Part shown: one piece after another, positions 1-5,783 of the stretch | How the letters are laid out: every line of letters begins with the position of its first letter | How positions within the stretch are numbered: position 1 is the first letter of the stretch | Assembly (NCBI GenBank): GCA_007117775.1 | Contig: SKFX01000091.1 | Location: 1 to 8,530, forward strand | From: Ilumatobacteraceae bacterium | GTDB lineage: Bacteria; Actinomycetota; Acidimicrobiia; Acidimicrobiales; Ilumatobacteraceae | DNA length: 8,530 nucleotides | Direction of reading: 5' to 3' | Translations under genes and position numbers: made by a program | Notes under the pieces: model-generated | Databases searched by the model: none | The model's input: only the letters and a program-made list of their open reading frames with translations | Told to the model about the DNA's origin: nothing

Positions 1-1
1 G

Positions 2-112
2 GTGCTCGCACCGAACCAACGTCGCTATCCATCGTGGTTCCCGACCGCGTTCGCCGCGGTGGTGACCGTCGCGGGGCTCATCATCACCGCGGTCGCGATC
101 ATCGCCCGCTGA
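2..112 (+). CDS. C-terminal fragment of a membrane protein (5' end outside window)
   Basis: An open frame runs from the left edge to a TGA at 110-112 and gives 36 visible residues. A basic stretch (NQRRYPSW) is followed by a hydrophobic helix of about 20 residues rich in Ala, Val and Ile, ending in a terminal Arg. It reads as a single C-terminal transmembrane segment close to the end of the chain. The first visible codon is GTG, but nothing shows that it is the start, so the gene probably begins upstream. High G/C at third positions supports real coding. I do not recognise the family. A spurious open frame is possible at this length. Confidence 0.55.
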   Translation: MLAPNQRRYPSWFPTAFAAVVTVAGLIITAVAIIAR

Positions 113-156
113 GGGCGCACACCATCCGGTGAAACCCCAGCGTAAAGGCAATGTCT

Positions 157-172
157 GGGTGATGTCACACCC
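157..172. promoter_or_regulatory. Dyad GGGTG-N6-CACCC upstream of the 191 gene
   Basis: The 16-bp sequence GGGTGATGTCACACCC has perfect 5-bp arms around a 6-bp centre. It also holds a nested GTGA-TG-TCAC palindrome at 159-168. It lies 18-33 nt before the ATG at 191, inside the 78-bp gap after the upstream gene. That is a plausible operator position, or a small hairpin in a leader or downstream of the first gene. No run of T follows, so it is not a classical terminator. It could be chance. Confidence 0.25.
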
Positions 173-190
173 GCTGTTCATGATGGTGGC

Positions 191-469
191 ATGAGTGATG
201 CAGCCGAAACCACCACCGTTGCCGGCACCGGTTCTGACACCGGTTCGGAGAGCTCGGAACATATCGTCGAACAGCTCAGCCTGCTGCCGAGCTCTGAGGC
301 GCCGATTCGCTTCCGCCTCGATGCCCACACCCGCCAACTCGGCCTCGTCCAGGTCGCCAAGATGCGGGCGGTGCTCCAGGATCGCATCGCATCCCGCACC
401 AGCGAGGCCAACAGCGAACAGATCCGACGTCTGCGCCCCCCCGAGATCATCCGCGACCGCGCCGCTTGA
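191..469 (+). CDS. Small conserved-looking protein of unknown function (92 aa)
   Basis: I do not recognise this gene. The first ~25 residues are rich in Thr, Ser, Gly and Glu and look disordered. The rest is a mixed charged stretch (from SEAPIRFRLDAHTRQL onward) that looks helical, with regular Arg, Lys and Gln, consistent with a small soluble cytoplasmic protein. There is no signal peptide, membrane segment or cysteine. Third codon positions are strongly G/C, as in the neighbouring genes, which supports coding over the overlapping frames. The ATG at 191 is chosen because it is the first ATG in this frame and the protein begins in a normal way. There is no clear Shine-Dalgarno; only GGTGGC directly precedes the ATG. 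The gene converges with the LLM gene, 52 bp apart. Confidence 0.68.
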   Translation: MSDAAETTTVAGTGSDTGSESSEHIVEQLSLLPSSEAPIRFRLDAHTRQLGLVQVAKMRAVLQDRIASRTSEANSEQIRRLRPPEIIRDRAA

Positions 470-477
470 ACCCCTGA

Positions 478-490
478 GGGTCCTCCACCC
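478..490. terminator. Weak hairpin in a convergent gap
   Basis: GGGT and ACCC arms enclose CCTCC, 8 nt after the stop at 469. A second small stem, GCTG-AGG-CAGC (502-512), follows in the same 52-bp gap between converging genes. Neither stem has a T-tract, so this is only a positional candidate for termination. Confidence 0.18.
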
Positions 491-521
491 GGCGAACCAG
501 CGCTGAGGCAGCCGTCGATGT

Positions 522-1520
522 TCAGTCGGCGGTCGGCGCGAGCGAACGCACCGCATCCCAGAACGTCACGTCGGGATCCAATGGCAGGATCGCCAGTGCG
601 CTCGTCGTCACCCCATGCTCGAAGTACTCATCGATACGGGCGCGACATCTCGCCGCAGAACCGTGTACGACCAGATCATCGACCACCTCGTCAGGAATCG
701 CCTCGAGCGCCGCTTTGCGATCACCCGATTTCCATGCCGACCACATTGCCGAGAGCTGCTCGCCACGGCCCAACCAGTCGTGGAACGCCGCATAGACCGG
801 CACGTTCAGGTATGCGGCGATCGCGAATCTGGCGGCTTGGCGCACCACCTCGGCGTTCTCGCTCGGACACACGAAGATCCGTGCCACGATCTCTCGGGGT
901 TCACCACCAGCCGCCTCATCGACGATCCCGGCAACGGTGCTCACATCCCCCGGCGACAGCCAGTTGATGATCGCTCCATCAGCCTCGCGCCCCGCGAGTG
1001 CCAGCATCTGCTCGCGCAGTGCCGCGATCAACACCGCCGGGGGCTGCTCAGGCCTGATTCCGAGACGGAACCCCTGCACGTTAAAGGAGTCTGATGTGAA
1101 GCTGACCTTCTCGCCGCTCAGCGCCTCGCGCAGGAACCGGACCACATCGCGGACCCGACGATAGGGGGCCTCGAACTCGAGGCCGTTCCAGCGCTCGACG
1201 ATCACGTTGCTCGATGACCCGATGCCGAAGGCGAAACGACCCGGAGCGGCATCGGCCATCGTCGCCACCGACTGGGCGAGACATGCCGGAGCGCGCGTAT
1301 AGGCCGGGACGATCGCCGTGCCGAGGCGCAGCCGCGGTTCCCAGGCAGCTGCCATCGCCAACGGCGTGAAGGCATCGGCGCCATCTGCCTCAGCTGACCA
1401 GATATCGCTGTAGCCGAGGTCGGCCAATTCCACCAGTCGTTCACGATGGGAGTGCAACGGGCCCGGCAGCGGCACCGTCATTCCATGACGTCGCGGGAGT
1501 GGAGCAGATGGTGAGGTCAT
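522..1520 (-). CDS. LLM-class flavin/F420-dependent oxidoreductase (332 aa)
   Basis: This is a luciferase-like monooxygenase-fold TIM-barrel protein, a family that uses FMN or coenzyme F420 for hydride transfer in the cytoplasm. Family features are the LADLGYSDIWSAE strand and helix near residues 31-44, a strand with RLRLGTAIVP at 64-72, the PGRFAFGIGSSS segment at 93-104, and a PAVLIAALREQML segment at 161-173 preceding the READGAIINW strand. These features and the length fit actinobacterial F420-dependent members, possibly the Rv3093c-like subfamily. The cofactor is assigned by family resemblance; no residue alone proves F420 over FMN. The ATG at 1520 overlaps the thioesterase stop as ATGA, which implies translational coupling and decides the start. 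An upstream in-frame extension lies wholly inside the thioesterase gene and is rejected. The substrate is unknown. Confidence 0.9.
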   Translation of the reverse strand: MTSPSAPLPRRHGMTVPLPGPLHSHRERLVELADLGYSDIWSAEADGADAFTPLAMAAAWEPRLRLGTAIVPAYTRAPACLAQSVATMADAAPGRFAFGIGSSSNVIVERWNGLEFEAPYRRVRDVVRFLREALSGEKVSFTSDSFNVQGFRLGIRPEQPPAVLIAALREQMLALAGREADGAIINWLSPGDVSTVAGIVDEAAGGEPREIVARIFVCPSENAEVVRQAARFAIAAYLNVPVYAAFHDWLGRGEQLSAMWSAWKSGDRKAALEAIPDEVVDDLVVHGSAARCRARIDEYFEHGVTTSALAILPLDPDVTFWDAVRSLAPTAD

Positions 1521-2344
1521 GACCCTGACACTACGGTCGGTGGCCAGCCCTTCCAGAATCGCACGATACAGCTCTGACTCGCGGTGGCCAGGAGGGTCCC
1601 ATCCTCGGCATACATCTGCACCAGACCATGTCCGAATCCCCGCTCGACCGCGTGGATCTGGATATCGAGCAGGACCCATTGCGTCGGCACCAGCCGCACG
1701 ACGCGCAGAGTGTTGTCCAAAGAGTTGCCACCACCGCGGATCCCGAGTGCCTGGCCGACACCCATCGGCACGAAATCGCCGAGGATGGCCAGCGCCGAAG
1801 CATCGACGCCGTCGATCAGCTCGGGAACCCGCGCCCATAATCGGGTATGCCCATCGCCGATCTCTCCATCGAGGTCCTCCACCGCCCGCCAATCGATGGC
1901 GCGCTGTTCGAGACGGTTGATGATGCTGGTCGCTCCCGGGAGATGGGGCTCGCGAACCGGACACTGCGATGGGGGTGGAACCGACGCCATCTGTGCCCAC
2001 TGGCCCTCGGGCATCCCAGGCCGATCACCGAGCGCGGCGTTCACGGTCAGGATCTCTCGATTGCCCACCAGGCCGACAGCGCGGGCCTGGGTGATCTGAT
2101 GCCCTTCGACGGCCACGGTGATATCGATATCGAGGAACTCATCGGCCATCGCATAGGACAGATATTGCCCGGTCGCCCAGACACACTGGCGACCACTCGT
2201 TCCCTCGAGCGCCGAGATCGCAGCACCGAGGCCCGCCCCACCGAACAAGAAGCCTTCGAGGGTGCAGAGCTCACGGTCCACGGGCATCGCCCAACGGAAG
2301 GGGTTCTTGGTCGGCTCGAGGCCGAGGAACGATCGCGAATCCAT
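1517..2344 (-). CDS. TesB-like acyl-CoA thioesterase, double hotdog (275 aa)
   Basis: Predicted to hydrolyse acyl-CoA to free acid and CoA in the cytoplasm. The N-terminal hotdog (about 28-105) has LFGGAGLGAAISAL as its central helix, then strands ending in NREILTVNAAL. A linker (106-165) contains PPPSQCP. The C-terminal hotdog (about 166-265) has GGGNSLDNTLRVV, whose Asp210 matches the TesB catalytic Asp. The TLLATASQSCIVR strand carries Gln257 in place of the TesB catalytic Gln. The third TesB residue, a Thr, has no obvious counterpart; His231 is near that position. The length is close to E. coli TesB (286). The stop overlaps the LLM start by 4 bp, and the gene lies 76 bp after the serine hydrolase. 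TAGGAT lies 9 nt before the ATG. Confidence 0.88.
   Translation of the reverse strand: MDSRSFLGLEPTKNPFRWAMPVDRELCTLEGFLFGGAGLGAAISALEGTSGRQCVWATGQYLSYAMADEFLDIDITVAVEGHQITQARAVGLVGNREILTVNAALGDRPGMPEGQWAQMASVPPPSQCPVREPHLPGATSIINRLEQRAIDWRAVEDLDGEIGDGHTRLWARVPELIDGVDASALAILGDFVPMGVGQALGIRGGGNSLDNTLRVVRLVPTQWVLLDIQIHAVERGFGHGLVQMYAEDGTLLATASQSCIVRFWKGWPPTVVSGS
1528..1533 (-). promoter_or_regulatory. Candidate internal -10 (TAGTGT) for the LLM gene
   Basis: Reading on the minus strand, TAGTGT is followed by CAGGGTC and then the ATG at 1520, a 7-nt gap. That would place transcription initiation at or next to the start codon, giving a leaderless mRNA. It lies within the last codons of the thioesterase gene, so coding constraint could also explain it. 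I see no good -35 hexamer. Confidence 0.3.
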
Positions 2345-2353
2345 GACCCTGCG

Positions 2354-2359
2354 ATCCTA
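2354..2359 (-). promoter_or_regulatory. Candidate -10 (TAGGAT) for the thioesterase gene
   Basis: TAGGAT on the minus strand sits 9 nt before the ATG at 2344, in the largest gap (76 bp) of the gene cluster. This fits a near-leaderless promoter for the thioesterase-LLM pair. There is no convincing -35, but actinobacterial promoters often depend mainly on the -10. AGGATC overlaps it and could be read as a weak Shine-Dalgarno instead. Confidence 0.42.
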
Positions 2360-2420
2360 GGAGCCGCGCTCGGGAATCGAGCGGTCTGCGCTCGGGGCGT
2401 CGATCAGCGCCTGTCGACAC

Positions 2421-3704
2421 TCAGCGGAGTGCAGCTGAGACGGCGCGTTCCATGATGGCGTGCAGTCGCTGTGATGAATCCGGCCGGGACCCGCTGACCA
2501 GGACCGACCAGGTCACACCATCGGGTCTGGCGGCCGCCACGGTGCGGGTCTGCTGCAGGGTTCCGGTATGGCCGAAGGAACCGTCAGAGAAACGCATCAC
2601 ACCGAGCCCATACGAACGATGCGACAGCGAGCCCCCGTCCACAGCGGCGGTCATCTCCGCCGCGGTGGCGAACGCCAGCGGTTGCCAGGATGCCGATGAG
2701 GTTCGCAGCGAATCGATGATGATGGCGATCTCCGCCGCGCTCATCACCCTCCCCCCTGCCGGGCCGAGTGCCTCCATATAGCTGCGATGGGTGTCACTGC
2801 GATGCTGGATCTCTCCGGGCCCCACCACTTGGGTCACGCCGAGGCGCGGTCCCTCAATCCCGAGCGGCACCAAGAGTCGCTCGGTGACAACATCTTCATA
2901 GGACCGCCCGGTGAGCGCCTCGACCAGCGCTCCTGCGACGACATAGCTGGTATTGGAATAGGAGAATCCGCTCGAACCCGACGCACCCGCCCGCAGCGCA
3001 GCGGCCGCATTGGCGCGCCAGTGTTTGTCGAGACCATCGGAGAAGTAGAACGACCAGTCTTTGCCGAAGCCAGCGGTGTGGCCGAGCAACCCTCGCACCG
3101 TCACCGACGCGGTCGCGTCGTCGAGTGTTCCGACGCCGAAATGATCGGCGATCAGCTGGCCGACGGGTTCGTCGAGGCCGACGAGTCCGTCCTGGACCAA
3201 CTGCATCACCACCGCTGCGGTCACGACCTTGGAGAGGCTGGCGAGCCGGAAACGATGCTCGGGAGCCGCGGGCACACCAGGAATCCGCTCGCCGGACACC
3301 ATCTCGAAGGCCACCTGGCCATCGATCACCACCGCAGCCGCAAAGGCAGCGTTGCCACCGAGCGATGCGCGCAGCGTCGATGCGAGCACCTCCCAGCGGG
3401 CATCGGCCGGCCCGATCGGCGAATCCTCCAGCGCCGCCTCGAGTGCTCCCTGAACTCCGGGGGCATCAGCTGTTGTGTCGACTCCGACGTCACCGTTCTC
3501 GGATCGGTGGGCAGTCGACTCCGAACCGTCGGGAACAGCAGCGACCATCACCGCACGCGCCTCGGGCCAGACCACGGTGGCGCGGGCATCGGCGATATCG
3601 CGGGCGTCATGCACCCATGCGTTCGCAACGAACACGACCGTGACCGCGACCACCGACATCACTATGCGGTGGGTAAGGCCCCGACGACGGCGAGATCTGA
3701 CCAT
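2421..3704 (-). CDS. Membrane-anchored beta-lactamase-fold serine hydrolase (427 aa)
   Basis: A class C beta-lactamase/esterase-type serine hydrolase (Beta-lactamase family, PF00144-like). A basic N-terminus (MVRSRRRRG) precedes one hydrophobic helix at about 14-30 with no lipobox. This gives a signal anchor, with the catalytic domain outside the membrane. An acidic linker of about 75 residues leads to the domain at about 105-425. The SxxK motif is SLSK with nucleophile Ser156 and Lys159. The YxN motif is YSN (249-251). HTG (379-381) stands where penicillin-binding proteins have KTG, as in many esterase-like members. LLGHTAGF at 206-213 is also typical. The substrate could be an ester, an amide or a D-amino peptide; it cannot be told. 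The start ATG overlaps the dehydrogenase stop as TGATG, so translation is probably coupled. There is no Shine-Dalgarno. Confidence 0.92.
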   Translation of the reverse strand: MVRSRRRRGLTHRIVMSVVAVTVVFVANAWVHDARDIADARATVVWPEARAVMVAAVPDGSESTAHRSENGDVGVDTTADAPGVQGALEAALEDSPIGPADARWEVLASTLRASLGGNAAFAAAVVIDGQVAFEMVSGERIPGVPAAPEHRFRLASLSKVVTAAVVMQLVQDGLVGLDEPVGQLIADHFGVGTLDDATASVTVRGLLGHTAGFGKDWSFYFSDGLDKHWRANAAAALRAGASGSSGFSYSNTSYVVAGALVEALTGRSYEDVVTERLLVPLGIEGPRLGVTQVVGPGEIQHRSDTHRSYMEALGPAGGRVMSAAEIAIIIDSLRTSSASWQPLAFATAAEMTAAVDGGSLSHRSYGLGVMRFSDGSFGHTGTLQQTRTVAAARPDGVTWSVLVSGSRPDSSQRLHAIMERAVSAALR

Positions 3705-4864
3705 CAGCCGCCGATGAGGGATCGTCCGACGAGCTCTTTCATGATCTCGTTGGTCCCGCCGTAGATGGTCTGGATACGCGAGTCCGCCCAGGCCCGAGCG
3801 ATCGGATATTCGCGCATGTATCCGTAGCCGCCGTGCAGTTGCACGCAGCGGTCCACGACCTTGTTCTGCAGATCGGTGCACCAGTACTTGGCCGCAGCGG
3901 CCTGTTCGGCACTCAGAGCCCCCTCGAGGTGCAATTCGACGCAGCGGTCGACATAGACCTGCGCCGCCTGGGTCTCGGTATGCAGTTCGGCGAGGACGAA
4001 CTTGGAGTTCTGGAACGAGGCGACCGGGAACCCGAACGCCGTGCGCTGCGTGGTGTACTCGATGGTCCACTCGATGGCCGCCTGAGCGACAGCGACCGCC
4101 CCAACGGCGATACCGAGACGCTCCTGGGCGAGGTTGGTCATCAGGTAGTAGAACCCGCGGCCCTCCTCTCCGAGGAGATTGGCAGCGGGGACCTCGACAT
4201 CGCTGAAGTACAACTCGGCGGTGTCCTGTGCGTGCATACCCATCTTGTCGAGATTGCGGCCGCGCTCGAAGCCGGCCTGACCGCGCTCGAGGAGCAACAG
4301 ACTCATTCCACGGTGGCCAGCTTCGGGATCGGTCTTGACCGTGGTGATCACCACATCGGAGTGGATGCCGTTGGAGATGAACGTCTTGGCGCCGTTCACG
4401 ACGTAGACGTCACCGTGGCGCACTGCGGTGGTGCGCACACCCGAGACATCTGAGCCGGTGTTCGGTTCGGTGATGGCGAGCGCTCCGATGCACTCACCCG
4501 TCACCATCTTGGGCAAGAAGCGTTGCTTCTGGTCCTCATCGCCGAGCTCGAGCAGATACGGCAGCACAATATCGTTGTGCAAGGTGATGCCATTCGCGCT
4601 GCCGATCACGCCGGTGTAGCCGATCTCTTCGGCCATGATGGCTGCGAATCGATAATCATCGACGCCGCCGCCGCCAAAGGACTCTGGCACGGTCAGACCC
4701 AAGAAGCCATGCTTGCCGGCTTCGAGCCACAGTTCGCGCGGCACGATCCCGGCCGCCTCCCAGGCCTCATGGTTCGGCACGACCTCATGGTCGAGCCATG
4801 AGCGGAAGACCCGCCGGAATTCATCGTGTTCGTCGCCGAATAAGGTGCGCGGAAACGGTTCCAT
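3704..4864 (-). CDS. Acyl-CoA dehydrogenase, long-chain (LCAD)-like (386 aa)
   Basis: An FAD enzyme that oxidises acyl-CoA to the trans-2-enoyl-CoA, passing electrons to ETF, in the cytoplasm. The full-length fold is present: an N-terminal helical domain, the FAD/substrate strand segment CIGALAITEPNTGSDVSG (125-142) and the C-terminal segment QLHGGYGYMREYPIAR (342-357). IYGGTNEIMKEL (367-378) has Gly369 where medium-chain enzymes carry the catalytic Glu. Instead, AQERL has Glu248 at the position used by LCAD and isovaleryl-CoA dehydrogenase, so the base is probably Glu248. Overall wording resembles mitochondrial LCAD, which suggests long or branched acyl chains (inference). The start at 4864 lies 19 bp after the membrane-protein stop, without a Shine-Dalgarno but with TAGCAT 8 nt upstream. 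The stop overlaps the hydrolase start by 1 bp. Confidence 0.95.
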   Translation of the reverse strand: MEPFPRTLFGDEHDEFRRVFRSWLDHEVVPNHEAWEAAGIVPRELWLEAGKHGFLGLTVPESFGGGGVDDYRFAAIMAEEIGYTGVIGSANGITLHNDIVLPYLLELGDEDQKQRFLPKMVTGECIGALAITEPNTGSDVSGVRTTAVRHGDVYVVNGAKTFISNGIHSDVVITTVKTDPEAGHRGMSLLLLERGQAGFERGRNLDKMGMHAQDTAELYFSDVEVPAANLLGEEGRGFYYLMTNLAQERLGIAVGAVAVAQAAIEWTIEYTTQRTAFGFPVASFQNSKFVLAELHTETQAAQVYVDRCVELHLEGALSAEQAAAAKYWCTDLQNKVVDRCVQLHGGYGYMREYPIARAWADSRIQTIYGGTNEIMKELVGRSLIGG

Positions 4865-4872
4865 GACCCGAA

Positions 4873-4878
4873 ATGCTA
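4873..4878 (-). promoter_or_regulatory. Candidate -10 (TAGCAT) for the acyl-CoA dehydrogenase gene
   Basis: TAGCAT on the minus strand is 8 nt before the ATG at 4864 and occupies the 19-bp gap after the membrane-protein gene. The spacing fits transcription starting at the ATG. The sequence between hexamer and start (TTCGGGTC) has no good Shine-Dalgarno at a normal distance. GCGGTT is the hexamer at the -35 position, a poor match to TTGACA. Confidence 0.42.
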
Positions 4879-4883
4879 GGGAG

Positions 4884-5747
4884 TCATCCCGACAGAACCG
4901 CCCGGGCGACCAAATCGGTGCCGAAGGCGGTCAGGATCGCCAGATACAGCAGTCCCGTCGCAGCCATGACCGCCGAATACTGTCGTTCGCGCAGCGCAGC
5001 GCGGGTGACGAACAACAATACGAGGGTCGTCCCCGCACAGACCGCCCACAACCATCCGAGCGTTCCACCCCACCCGTCATCGATGGAACCGGTGAACACG
5101 CTCAACATGCCTGGCGGGAGCAGCATGACCGCCACCTGGGCCGGCCACAGCCACATGACTGCTGCCACGAGTTCATTGAGCAACCGCCGCGGTAGCCCGG
5201 GCTGGACCAGGTACCAGTGGCCGAGCAACATCGCATCGGTGATCGCACCCAGGAACGCGGCTCCGACGAGCACCCTCAGGACCGAGACCACGACATGGGC
5301 ATCGACGGCAGCATCGACACCCGCAGCGATGAGGCCGACCACACCGATCCCGACGGGCACGAGATCGAGTGCCGGAGGGAACTCACGACCATCGGAGCGG
5401 ACCGGCGAGTTCGACGATCGCTCGATACCGGTCATCGCGGCGACGCGCTCACTGCGCCGATCATGATCGGCGCGTTGGCCGCTCACCCCGGCGGATCGCC
5501 TGACGATCGAGACCACCAGGGCGAACGCGCAACCGAACGCGACGCCGACCGCAGCGAGATCTCGAACCGGATCCGGATTGAAACGCACTCCGAGCCCGAC
5601 CGCAGCGACGGCCATCACCACAAAGACCCCGCGCATCAACCAGCCGTAGCCCAAGCCGACCTCGCGACGACGGGTCGTGAACCAGGTGAAGGCCATGCCA
5701 CCGACAGCCCACTGCAGCATCACGGTGGCGGCATCGAGGCGAATCAC
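4884..5747 (-). CDS. Eight-helix integral membrane protein of unknown function (287 aa)
   Basis: I do not recognise the family. Hydrophobic segments lie at about 9-24, 36-55, 64-83, 128-147, 152-180, 191-214, 230-249 and 260-284. A polar, charged loop at about 84-126 separates helices 3 and 4. Helix 5 ends in a striking LGHWYL (175-180) after AITDAM, then a Pro-rich turn. A buried His next to Trp and Tyr in a membrane helix could bind heme, a quinone or a metal, but this is speculation. The start is GTG at 5747, read in frame as the first residue. It is chosen because TACCCT lies 8 nt upstream and the gap to the divergent lipoprotein is only 36 bp; an internal ATG 27 nt on would cut into helix 1. 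It is probably first in the operon with the dehydrogenase. Confidence 0.85.
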   Translation of the reverse strand: MIRLDAATVMLQWAVGGMAFTWFTTRRREVGLGYGWLMRGVFVVMAVAAVGLGVRFNPDPVRDLAAVGVAFGCAFALVVSIVRRSAGVSGQRADHDRRSERVAAMTGIERSSNSPVRSDGREFPPALDLVPVGIGVVGLIAAGVDAAVDAHVVVSVLRVLVGAAFLGAITDAMLLGHWYLVQPGLPRRLLNELVAAVMWLWPAQVAVMLLPPGMLSVFTGSIDDGWGGTLGWLWAVCAGTTLVLLFVTRAALRERQYSAVMAATGLLYLAILTAFGTDLVARAVLSG

Positions 5748-5755
5748 GACTCGGC

Positions 5756-5773
5756 AGGGTACCGGCCTAGCCT
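5756..5773. promoter_or_regulatory. Divergent promoter with dyad-related -10 hexamers
   Basis: AGGGTA-CCGGCC-TAGCCT forms an imperfect inverted repeat, matching at 5 of 6 positions in each arm. Read on the minus strand, the left arm is TACCCT, 8 nt before the GTG at 5747. Read on the plus strand, the right arm is TAGCCT, 10 nt before the ATG at 5784. Both fit a TAN3T -10 element for leaderless or nearly leaderless mRNA. With 6 bp between the hexamers, two polymerases could not bind together. The minus-strand -35 would be near 5779-5784 (TGGAGA, 4 of 6 to TTGACA); the plus-strand -35 is poor. The dyad may instead be an operator. Confidence 0.45.
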
Positions 5774-5783
5774 GAGGGTCTCC

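Noticed and set aside
178..506. Alternative frames over the small gene (minus 178-450; plus 195-506)
   Set aside because: Both give Arg/Ser/Pro-rich sequences typical of shadow frames, and codon third positions favour the frame starting at 191.
1521..2000. Upstream in-frame extension of the LLM gene to 2000
   Set aside because: It overlaps most of the thioesterase C-terminal domain and is low-complexity; the ATGA overlap gives a natural start at 1520.
2787..3764. 325-codon plus-strand open frame opposite the serine hydrolase
   Set aside because: Arg/His-rich shadow of high-G+C coding; the minus-strand frame carries the complete SxxK, YxN and HTG motifs.
3705..4070. Upstream extension of the serine hydrolase frame into the dehydrogenase
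   Set aside because: It would place the membrane anchor internally; the TGATG junction and basic N-terminus fit the start at 3704.
5217..5783. Long plus-strand frame running into the lipoprotein gene, giving a 440-residue reading
   Set aside because: The added part is antisense to the membrane-protein gene, is highly charged without structure, and would bury the signal peptide and lipobox in mid-protein.
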